In this document: in pieces, positions 1 to 4,210 of the stretch
Position numbering within the stretch: the first letter of the stretch is position 1
Layout of the letters: every line of letters begins with the position of its first letter
Origin: Candidatus Woesearchaeota archaeon
GTDB taxonomy: Archaea; Nanobdellota; Nanobdellia; Woesearchaeales; UBA11576
Length of the DNA: 5,577 nucleotides
Direction of reading: 5' to 3'
Assembly (NCBI GenBank): GCA_016219765.1
Contig: JACRKM010000059.1
Location: 1 to 5,577, forward strand
Notes under the pieces: model-generated
What the model saw: the letters and a program-made list of their open reading frames with translations, nothing else
Database searches by the model: none
Told to the model about the DNA's origin: nothing
Position numbers and translations under genes: made by a program

Positions 1-496
1 CATCCCTGTTGGCGCGGTGCTCAATCTTGTCGACGAAATGTTCAATCTGCCCCAAATACCACAAGTACAGCATGTACAAGGCAGCAAGCACAAGCCCTTC
101 TGCACGCGATATCCTGCCGTCAAGACCATACGTGAAAACGAGGACGATGCTCATCAGCATCGCTACATAATCGGTCTCGAGAAAATTACGTGTGCTGCGA
201 ATTGTCATCAGCAAACCGACAAGGCCCAGAATCAGCGTGATCTGGAACATGTTCGAACCGATATTTGCCCCAAGTGCGACCCCTGAGACAGCATCTCCCT
301 GCAGGATGTGAATGCTGGCAATAATGTGCGTCGCAAGTTCTGGCAGCGTAGTCCCGATCGAAAGGATAGTCAATCCGATGAATGTCTCTGAGATCTTGAA
401 CCGTGCGGCGAGAATTTTGCTTGAATGGATCAGTATTTCAGAACTGAACCACAGCACTGCAAGCGCCGCAAGAAGTTTAAACAGCTGAGCATACAT
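1..496 (-). CDS. Sodium/calcium exchanger (CaCA) family transporter, N-terminal part
   Basis: The first 165 residues of a cation/Ca2+ antiporter-type membrane protein; the gene runs off the left edge. The alpha-1 repeat of the family is visible: GTTLPE at about residues 48-53 (the ion-binding GT-x-PE signature), followed by GANIGSNMF at 76-84 (the conserved N-x-GSN-x-F part). Hydrophobic segments lie at about 5-18, 37-61, 70-98, 109-123 and 134-149. Members are commonly 300-350 residues with a second, inverted alpha repeat, so about half, including alpha-2, should lie outside the window. The start is the ATG at 496-494, preceded by AGAGG (505-501) at a spacing of four bases. A possible weak TATA (GATATA, around 523-517) lies upstream. 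Substrate ions cannot be read from this half. Family assignment is firm; role is known only at family level. Confidence 0.9.
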   Translation of the reverse strand, partial: MYAQLFKLLAALAVLWFSSEILIHSSKILAARFKISETFIGLTILSIGTTLPELATHIIASIHILQGDAVSGVALGANIGSNMFQITLILGLVGLLMTIRSTRNFLETDYVAMLMSIVLVFTYGLDGRISRAEGLVLAALYMLYLWYLGQIEHFVDKIEHRANRD

Positions 497-532
497 GGTG
501 CCTCTTTTTTTCAAACGTATATCAATGTATGG

Positions 533-552
533 AAAAAGTTTTTACACTTTTT
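533..552 (-). terminator. Hairpin with T-run, probable original terminator of the Lrp-type gene
   Basis: AAAAAGT (533-539) and ACTTTTT (546-552) are a 7-bp inverted repeat around a 6-base loop. Read on the minus strand it is a small stem ending in a T-run. If the 345-bp element and one copy of its flanking repeat are removed, this stem falls only a few bases after the stop codon of the minus-strand regulator. It is A/T-only in most pairs, so it is a weak stem; the call rests mainly on position. Confidence 0.45.
545..552. repeat. Left copy of 8-bp target-site duplication
   Basis: CACTTTTT directly abuts the left end of the 345-bp inverted-repeat element; an identical copy abuts the right end at 898-905. 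Joining the flanks with one copy gives a continuous A/T-rich stretch, as expected for an empty site. Confidence 0.75.
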
Positions 553-897
553 GTATTTGTTTAGCTAATCACTCTCACAGCGCCGCCACCGACCTGCGAG
601 CGGAGGCAAGACTGTGCAGTTGAATGTTCTAACGTAATGACACGGGATTGTTAGGTTATCTCATAATCATTCCTGGGACATCTGACCTCCCACAGCGTAA
701 ATCTACGCTGGCAAGATCGGGCGACCTTCGCTTCGCTGCGGTCACCCGCGTTATAATCACATCATACGGAATGATTTTGAGGATGTCTGGCGGCGCAGGA
801 ATGATTATTCACAAAACACAAGCTCATATCAAGTAAATAAGACTGGAAATGGTGAGCGTCGTGAGCGGCGCTGTGAGCATAAGAGCTAAACAAATAC
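553..897. mobile_element. 345-bp non-autonomous inverted-repeat element (MITE-like)
   Basis: The ends are inverted repeats. Both begin GTATTTGTTTAGCT (14 identical bases), then differ over 6-7 bases, then match again over CTCACAGCGCCGC (13 bases); the arms are 553-586 and 865-897. An 8-bp direct repeat, CACTTTTT, flanks the element. The interior has no credible gene. It holds a 7-bp hairpin (CAGCGTA-AATC-TACGCTG, 693-710), a GC-rich near-palindrome (GGGCGACC at 719-726 against GGTCACCC downstream), a 12-bp inverted pair ATAATCATTCCT/AGGAATGATTAT (663-674, 797-808) and three GTGAGC copies near the right end. It therefore looks like a transposon derivative moved in trans. Several insertion-sequence families make 8-bp duplications, so I cannot name the parent. 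It is the main content of the 411-base gap between the two minus-strand genes. Confidence 0.75.
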
Positions 898-905
898 CAC
901 TTTTT
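898..905. repeat. Right copy of 8-bp target-site duplication
   Basis: CACTTTTT, identical to 545-552, starts right after the right inverted end of the element and ends two bases before the stop codon of the regulator gene on the minus strand. Confidence 0.75.
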
Positions 906-907
906 GT

Positions 908-2005
908 TTAAGTTTCTTCCAACCCCTTTGGATATGACACTCGCTTGTATTCCTTCAACATTAATGCTGAATCGATATACTTAAGATCTACTTTGAGAAA
1001 TTCCCGTATCTGTTTTTGGATGCGTTCAAACTCCTGCACGGTTGAGCACGATATCTGAATACGCGCATCCCAATTTCCGATGATGCGCTCTGCATATGTG
1101 ATATTCGGCATTGTCGCGAAAAACGTGCGGATCTGGCCCTCGCGCTTCTGCGAGTAATTATTGATCTTAAGAAACACTGAATATAACAGGTAGTTAAGTT
1201 TTGAAAGATCGATCACTGTCTGAAATTTTTTGATTACTCCCTGCTTTACAAGCTTCTTCATGCGCAAGTTGGTGGCGTCGGCTGAGAGGCGAATCTGCTG
1301 CGCAATCTGCACGATCGGCATGCGCGCGTCTTCCGAAACCACTTTGAGCAACAAGCGATCCTTTGCGTCAAGGTCAGCATGCTCGACAGTTGCCTCTTCT
1401 TCCTTGCTGATCTTTTGAACACTTTGCGTTGCTTGCTGCGGCCGCAGTAAAATGAACGCCAGATTCTCTGCTTTGATTAAATTCACGACCATCACCAGAT
1501 CGTACCGGCGCAGCGAATTGCCGCAGAAATTATCGATCTCGTCAAGGATACTCGCCAACTGCCGCTTGTCCTTCGCAATGATTGTAACTTGAATGTCCCA
1601 ATCACCACCGCACTTGAGCACCCACTTCGTGAACGGGTGATTCTTCAGAAACGTGATTATTCTCTCTTCATCTTCAGGCGCATAGTTTTGTAGTTCCAGA
1701 AGCATAACATATGATTCGTATCCTAACTTTGTGTCATTAACGATTGTGATGAAATTGCGGATGAGATTATTTTTCGTCAATCGCTTGATGCGGTAATCCG
1801 CAACTTCGCGCGAAATGCCTACCTGCTGCCCGAGCGCCTTTGATGTCATACGCGCGTGTTCATTTAGAAGACAAATAATCTCTTTATCTTTGTTATCAAG
1901 CTTTACTATATTCTTCTGCAATGAAGATTCTGCAGTGTCTTTTTCAATAGGCTCAGAAGGAAACTCATCTTCTGTTTCCAGGTCTGGTTCTTGTCTACGC
2001 GGCAT
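908..2005 (-). CDS. Double Lrp/AsnC-family transcriptional regulator
   Basis: A 365-residue DNA-binding protein made of two full Lrp/AsnC units in one chain. Unit 1 has a winged helix-turn-helix at about 36-82 (LDNKDKEII, then SREVADYRIKRL as recognition helix) and an alpha/beta ligand-binding RAM-type domain at about 93-185 with GGDWDIQV at 133-140. Unit 2 has its helix-turn-helix at 211-257 (LDAKDRLLL, ADATNLRMKKL) and RAM-type domain at 268-355 with GNWDARIQI at 310-318. Ordinary Lrp proteins are about 150 residues with one unit, so this is a tandem fusion; residues 1-33 form an acidic linker-like tail. The frame stays open upstream to 2323, but I chose the ATG at 2005-2003: upstream residues do not resemble the family, would overlap the divergent gene, and a TATA box lies about 26 bases before this ATG, as for a leaderless mRNA. 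It is placed to control the divergent cluster and possibly itself; the effector is unknown. Confidence 0.92.
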   Translation of the reverse strand: MPRRQEPDLETEDEFPSEPIEKDTAESSLQKNIVKLDNKDKEIICLLNEHARMTSKALGQQVGISREVADYRIKRLTKNNLIRNFITIVNDTKLGYESYVMLLELQNYAPEDEERIITFLKNHPFTKWVLKCGGDWDIQVTIIAKDKRQLASILDEIDNFCGNSLRRYDLVMVVNLIKAENLAFILLRPQQATQSVQKISKEEEATVEHADLDAKDRLLLKVVSEDARMPIVQIAQQIRLSADATNLRMKKLVKQGVIKKFQTVIDLSKLNYLLYSVFLKINNYSQKREGQIRTFFATMPNITYAERIIGNWDARIQISCSTVQEFERIQKQIREFLKVDLKYIDSALMLKEYKRVSYPKGLEET

Positions 2006-2027
2006 ATTTTTACATAATTCAGTACCA

Positions 2028-2035
2028 CTTATAAA
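2028..2035 (-). promoter_or_regulatory. TATA box of the Lrp-type regulator
   Basis: On the minus strand TTTATAAG occurs about 26 bases before the ATG at 2005, with A-rich sequence (AGAAA) just upstream that could serve as the BRE. Archaeal transcription usually starts about 25 bases after the TATA centre, so the mRNA would begin at or next to the start codon. This fits the absence of a ribosome-binding site there. Confidence 0.65.
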
Positions 2036-2105
2036 TATTTCTGTTAAAAATAAAAATTCTTCCTGTGTTTTTCGTAAAATCTCCTTTTGGCCCCTCTGCT
2101 GGCTG

Positions 2106-2122
2106 GCGAAAGTTTTATATAT
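2106..2122 (+). promoter_or_regulatory. BRE plus TATA promoter of the surface-protein cluster
   Basis: GCGAAAG (2106-2112), a good BRE-like purine stretch, is followed by TTTTATATAT (2113-2122). Transcription would start near 2143, giving a leader of about 35 bases that includes the palindrome at 2147-2162 and the ribosome-binding site AGAGGT at 2168-2173. Confidence 0.7.
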
Positions 2123-2146
2123 CATTCTTCCCAAAACAAGTGGATT

Positions 2147-2162
2147 GCTTTTGTACAAAAGC
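2147..2162. promoter_or_regulatory. Perfect 16-bp palindrome, candidate operator
   Basis: GCTTTTGTACAAAAGC is its own reverse complement. It lies just after the predicted start of transcription of the rightward cluster and six bases before its ribosome-binding site. A bound protein there would block the polymerase. Lrp/AsnC proteins bind short palindromes and one is encoded divergently, so it is the obvious candidate; the pairing is inference. Confidence 0.55.
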
Positions 2163-2177
2163 CTAAAAGAGGTTAGC

Positions 2178-2942
2178 ATGAAAAAGCCGCATAAACAATA
2201 CGAGCGCGACTTTAGCATCGCGTATATTCTTGTCATCAGTGTTTTTGTTCTAATTGTTGCTCTTCTTGCCGTTGTTTTAGGGCCAGCACAACCACGGCAG
2301 ATCACCGCAGCGCAATCCGGCAAAACAACTTTGAGCCAAAGCGACCTCGCACTTGAGCTTGTTGCAGAAAATCCTGCTCTTTCCGCAAACGAGGCGAACA
2401 GCCTGGCCGGGAAAGCACTTTATCGATCGTTCATCACCGGAAAAGATGCTCGGCTTATATTACGGTCTCGAATAGATTCAACTCAAACAGATTCAACACA
2501 GCAGAATTTAACTCCAACGAATTTAACACAGCAGAATTTAACTCAAATAGATAAGTCAAAGCCGGCCGAATACGCATCTCGGCGAGCTAATATGGCTGGA
2601 CAAGCAGCAGATGCGCTTGCAGCACTGGCTGGCTGTCCTCCCAAAACTTCCTGCCAGAATGACAAGCTATACCAGCAGCCACAAAAGAAAGCAGATTCGG
2701 GGGTATGCACTCCCACGACCGATGTTGCAGAGTATGCACGCAACTGTCCTCCGGGTATGACTTGTGATTCAGATGGCTCTCGGTGCGTCTCTTCGTGTCT
2801 TGCAAAATTCACCTGCCAGAACAGAAAATTGTATCAACAAAAACAGATGAAGAATACCACAGGCACGTGTGCGCCCGCGTCGCGCGAGTTCGTCAAAGAT
2901 TGTCCTCGAGGATGTAATAGGAGCATGGACGGATGTAATTAA
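2178..2942 (+). CDS. Anchored surface protein with two six-cysteine modules (gene 1)
   Basis: A 254-residue protein of unknown function. Residues 1-12 are polar and basic (MKKPHKQYER), 13-35 form one membrane helix, and the rest is probably outside the cell. After a helical linker come five pentapeptide repeats (100-124) with three N-glycosylation sequons (NLT at 110, 115, 120), then two tandem modules. Cysteines are at 153, 159, 177, 190, 196, 203 and at 207, 213, 231, 242, 246, 253. Both modules share CQN-x-KLYQQ after the second cysteine and a CP-x-G turn near the end. The even count and lack of HxH or CxxC-pair metal patterns suggest disulfides. The ATG follows AGAGGT by four bases; the frame is open further upstream only over the divergent regulator. 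First gene of the cluster, with its own promoter. Its anchor differs from that of genes 2-4, but its module plan matches genes 3 and 4. Cysteine modules of this general kind occur in DPANN exported proteins; I cannot name a family. Confidence 0.82.
   Translation: MKKPHKQYERDFSIAYILVISVFVLIVALLAVVLGPAQPRQITAAQSGKTTLSQSDLALELVAENPALSANEANSLAGKALYRSFITGKDARLILRSRIDSTQTDSTQQNLTPTNLTQQNLTQIDKSKPAEYASRRANMAGQAADALAALAGCPPKTSCQNDKLYQQPQKKADSGVCTPTTDVAEYARNCPPGMTCDSDGSRCVSSCLAKFTCQNRKLYQQKQMKNTTGTCAPASREFVKDCPRGCNRSMDGCN
2475..2549 (+). repeat. Five 15-bp tandem repeats encoding [DN]-[SL]-T-x-x
   Basis: Five in-frame 15-base units start at 2475, 2490, 2505, 2520 and 2535 and encode DSTQT, DSTQQ, NLTPT, NLTQQ and NLTQI. 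Units 2 and 4 share ACACAGCAG, and units 4 and 5 share AATTTAAC. The period keeps the frame, so copy number can change the stalk length without breaking the gene. Confidence 0.85.
2916..2938 (+). repeat. 23-bp direct repeat, copy in the 3' end of gene 1
   Basis: These 23 bases (beginning AATAGGAGCATGG) encode NRSMDGC at the end of the second cysteine module of gene 1. The identical 23 bases recur at 3401-3423, across the stop codon of gene 2 in a different frame. Confidence 0.9.
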
Positions 2943-2966
2943 TATATTGGTATATTGGTTATTGAA

Positions 2967-3004
2967 TGAAAAAAGGACTGAAAGAGTAGAAAAGAGGTGA
3001 AACA
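2967..3004 (+). repeat. Intergenic leader repeat with ribosome-binding site, copy 1
   Basis: About 38 bases ahead of gene 2 (TGAAAAAAGGACTGAAAGAG onward) recur almost unchanged at 3428-3466 ahead of gene 3. The shared block contains GAGGTGA (2994-3000), the ribosome-binding site six bases before the ATG of gene 2. The block shows that the duplicated unit included the translation signal. A pair of TATATTGG copies (2943-2958) just upstream might act as a weak TATA; gene 2 could equally be read from the promoter of gene 1. Confidence 0.8.
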
Positions 3005-3006
3005 GG

Positions 3007-3405
3007 ATGGTAGAAAAAGATAACACTGGACTTTTTATTACCGCGATTGTTGCTGCTGTAGCGGTCACTGGAATTGTAATGATGTTGCTCGTTGTTGCAA
3101 ATGGCAGCAAAACAACTGCGGGTGGAGGACTTACTCAGTTGGACAGTCAAACCAGCAGTGCAGGTCAGGCGTTTTATAAGTTCGCGCAACCAGCATCGGC
3201 GCGCGCTTTCTCTGCGCCAGCTGTTGGAAACAAGAGCGGAACTGCGGGTGGCGGACTCGTGCAATTGCGCGGTAAAACGGCCAGTGGTTCAGGTCAGGCG
3301 TATTATAATAGGTTTGCGAAACCAGCATCGGCAGGCGCTTACTCCGTGCGTGCGAAACCAGCATCGGCGGGTGCTTCCTCCACGCCCGTTAATCAGTCTA
3401 AATAG
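3007..3405 (+). CDS. Anchored stalk-only surface protein lacking the cysteine modules (gene 2)
   Basis: A 132-residue protein of unknown function. Residues 1-8 are short and charged (MVEKDNTG), 9-31 form a membrane helix, and the rest is a low-complexity Gly/Ser/Ala/Gln stalk with no cysteine. The stalk has two 42-residue-period repeats: GGGLTQLDSQTSSAGQAF (39-56) and GGGLVQLRGKTASGSGQAY (81-99), then a 12-residue repeat AKPASAGA (104-111 region and 116-123). The first repeat is closest to gene 4, the second to gene 3, so the stalk is a mosaic. The first 47 bases are identical to those of gene 4. GAGGTGA precedes the ATG by six bases. The coding region stops with TAG (3403-3405) inside a 23-bp remnant of a cysteine-module 3' end, so it is probably a deletion derivative of a full-length paralogue. 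It may still make a short anchored protein. Confidence 0.7.
   Translation: MVEKDNTGLFITAIVAAVAVTGIVMMLLVVANGSKTTAGGGLTQLDSQTSSAGQAFYKFAQPASARAFSAPAVGNKSGTAGGGLVQLRGKTASGSGQAYYNRFAKPASAGAYSVRAKPASAGASSTPVNQSK
3115..3306 (+). repeat. Two stalk repeats of 126-bp period, types A and B
   Basis: Repeat A starts at 3115 and repeat B at 3241, both with ACTGCGGGTGG. Repeat B matches gene 3 (from 3575) at about 57 of 60 positions, whereas repeat A differs from B at many positions and matches gene 4 (from about 4327) well through GTTCGCGCAACCAGCA. Gene 2 thus joins two lineages of stalk sequence. Confidence 0.75.
3315..3381 (+). repeat. 36-bp-period tandem repeat in the stalk of gene 2
   Basis: TGCGAAACCAGCATCGGC occurs at 3315 and again at 3351, and the match runs on with few changes to about 3345 and 3381. 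It encodes the 12-residue units AKPASAGAYSVR and AKPASAGASSTP. A related CCAGCATCGGCG stands at about 3190. Confidence 0.8.
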
Positions 3406-3430
3406 GAGCATGGACGGATGTAAAATTTGA
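3401..3430 (+). pseudogene. Out-of-frame remnant of a lost cysteine-module 3' end
   Basis: Bases 3401-3423 are identical to 2916-2938. In the frame used by gene 1 they would read NRSMDGC, then K, I and a stop, but gene 2 enters this stretch in another frame and stops at TAG. Downstream homology resumes at about 3428 in the intergenic leader. The simplest reading is that a fuller gene 2 lost its cysteine modules, and the junction left this scrap and a frame change. Confidence 0.7.
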
Positions 3431-3466
3431 AAAAAGAACTGAAAGAGTAAAAAAAGAGGTGAAACA
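3428..3466 (+). repeat. Intergenic leader repeat with ribosome-binding site, copy 2
   Basis: Near copy of 2967-3004 placed before gene 3, with GAGGTGA at 3456-3462 seven bases before the ATG. No TATA box is evident in the 64 bases between genes 2 and 3, so gene 3 is probably read together with gene 2. Confidence 0.8.
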
Positions 3467-3469
3467 AAC

Positions 3470-4033
3470 ATGGAAGGAAAAGATAACACAGGACTTGTTG
3501 TTACCGCGATTGTTGCTGCTGTAGCGATTACGGGAATTGTAATGGCGTTGCTTGCTGTTGCAAACGACAGTAAAACTGCGGGTGGAGGACTCGTGCAATT
3601 GCGCGGTAAAACGGCCAGTAGTTCAGGGCAGGCGTTAAGGGAAGCAGTACAGACAGATGTATCTGAGGAATTTCCGACTCAGCAGGCGTCCTGTACCCCG
3701 GCGACCTGGGTAACGTGTTCTGAAGAGGGAAACTCAACGCGCGTGATGAGTATTAATGAGATGTGCGTCACGGCCGAGACTTCGGTGCCTTGCCTTCCGA
3801 AGCAGGTGTGCCCGCCAGGCGGAAGCGAGTGCGTTTGTCCAGGATCCCCGCCTCTAAGTAAATGTGAAAATGGAACGCTAATGTCGCCGGTGTGGAACAC
3901 GAATTGGTGTGATGTAGACGGCTGGCTTTCCTACCAATGTCGGCCTGGAACGGTATGTCCCGATGGTGCCAGTGGGTGTGTATTCCCACAAACAGAACAA
4001 CCACAATTGGATGAGTTTGGCGAACCCATCTGA
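3470..4033 (+). CDS. Anchored surface protein with two six-cysteine modules (gene 3)
   Basis: A 187-residue protein of unknown function. A short charged start (MEGKDNTG) leads into a membrane helix at 9-31, a single type-B stalk repeat (GGGLVQLRGKTASSSGQA, 38-55) and an acidic spacer. Two cysteine modules follow, with cysteines at 75, 83, 99, 108, 114, 121 and at 123, 132, 147, 157, 163, 170. The spacings are 7-15-8-5-6 and 8-14-9-5-6 residues, a close internal duplication. CENGTL and CPDGASGC are typical stretches. Sequons NST (88) and NGT (134) fit an exported, possibly glycosylated protein. The C-terminus DEFGEPI is shared exactly with gene 4. Cytoplasmic metal binding is less likely because there is an anchor and the cysteines are evenly spaced rather than in CxxC pairs. 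Confidence 0.82.
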   Translation: MEGKDNTGLVVTAIVAAVAITGIVMALLAVANDSKTAGGGLVQLRGKTASSSGQALREAVQTDVSEEFPTQQASCTPATWVTCSEEGNSTRVMSINEMCVTAETSVPCLPKQVCPPGGSECVCPGSPPLSKCENGTLMSPVWNTNWCDVDGWLSYQCRPGTVCPDGASGCVFPQTEQPQLDEFGEPI

Positions 4034-4041
4034 AGATAATA

Positions 4042-4155
4042 TAGCAAGTTCAGTAAATACTGGAACTTTAAGTGAACTGCTTAGAGTATCTCTGTCGACT
4101 GAACTTGCTTATTAGCAAATCGATTCAAAAGTTCATAGATTTAATCGATTTGCTA
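4042..4155. mobile_element. 114-bp double-hairpin element inserted at a TA
   Basis: The sequence after the stop of gene 3 (AGATAATA) and the T-rich block from 4158 match the continuous sequence after the stop of gene 4 (4820-4855), except that 114 bases plus one TA are extra here. The insert begins TAGCAA and ends TTGCTA and is flanked by TA (4040-4041, 4156-4157). Inside are two inverted repeats: AGCAAGTTCAGT (4043-4054) with ACTGAACTTGCT (4098-4109), and TAGCAAATCGATT (4113-4125) with AATCGATTTGCTA (4143-4155). It has no coding capacity. A TA duplication is the habit of Tc1/mariner-IS630-type transposases, so it could be a tiny passenger of one; a loss from behind gene 4 is the alternative reading. 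Confidence 0.65.
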
Positions 4156-4160
4156 TAAAA
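4153..4160 (+). promoter_or_regulatory. Possible TATA box for gene 4 at the element edge
   Basis: CTATAAAA spans the right end of the 114-bp element and its flank. A start about 26 bases on would be near 4183 and leave a leader of about 27 bases that includes AGGTGG (4195-4200). No convincing BRE precedes it. At the empty site behind gene 4 the sequence is ATAATAAAA, a poorer match, so the insertion may have made this box. Confidence 0.35.
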
Positions 4161-4186
4161 TCATTTTATTTTTTTATTTTGTTTTA
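4158..4186 (+). terminator. T-rich terminator downstream of gene 3
   Basis: Several T-runs (TTTT-A-TTTTTTT-A-TTTT-G-TTTT) lie on the coding strand after gene 3, the usual form of intrinsic archaeal terminators. A near copy follows gene 4 at 4828-4855. The 114-bp element now separates it from the stop codon. Confidence 0.6.
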
Positions 4187-4210
4187 GAGTGAAAAGGTGG
4201 GTAGAACAGC

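Noticed and set aside
648..836. 62-residue plus-strand open frame inside the 345-bp element
   Set aside because: It starts with TTG, has no ribosome-binding site, and its sequence is made of the internal repeats of the element.
553..897. Structural RNA gene (RNase P or SRP RNA) in the long intergenic stretch
   Set aside because: Some stems are present, but I found none of the conserved core motifs, and the inverted ends with an 8-bp duplication explain the segment better.
1815..2177. Upstream extension of gene 1 over the regulator
   Set aside because: The extra residues are antisense to a clear gene. The ATG at 2178 has a ribosome-binding site and a promoter at the right distance.
2006..2323. 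N-terminal extension of the Lrp-type protein (open frame to 2323)
   Set aside because: It would overlap the divergent gene 1, does not resemble the family, and lies upstream of a TATA box that points to the ATG at 2005.
3007..3105. Type IV pilin-like class III signal peptide in genes 2-4
   Set aside because: A short charged start then Gly and a hydrophobic stretch is suggestive, but the Glu normally found at position +5 of mature pilins is missing and the residue before Gly is Thr. A plain N-terminal anchor is the safer call.
3092..3430. Open frame overlapping gene 2 that ends with NRSMDGCKI
   Set aside because: Its body is an Arg/Gln-rich shadow of the repeat-rich gene 2. Only the tail is meaningful, and it is explained as a deletion remnant.
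3395..3430. Programmed frameshift joining gene 2 to NRSMDGC
   Set aside because: It would add only nine residues with one cysteine. No convincing slippery site or stimulatory structure is seen, and the duplication/deletion explanation covers the facts.
4042..4155. Integron attC-like site or CRISPR-type repeat
   Set aside because: There is no attC core (RYYYAAC/GTTRRRY) pair and no repeat-spacer series. The TA flanks and paralogous empty site favour a small mobile element.
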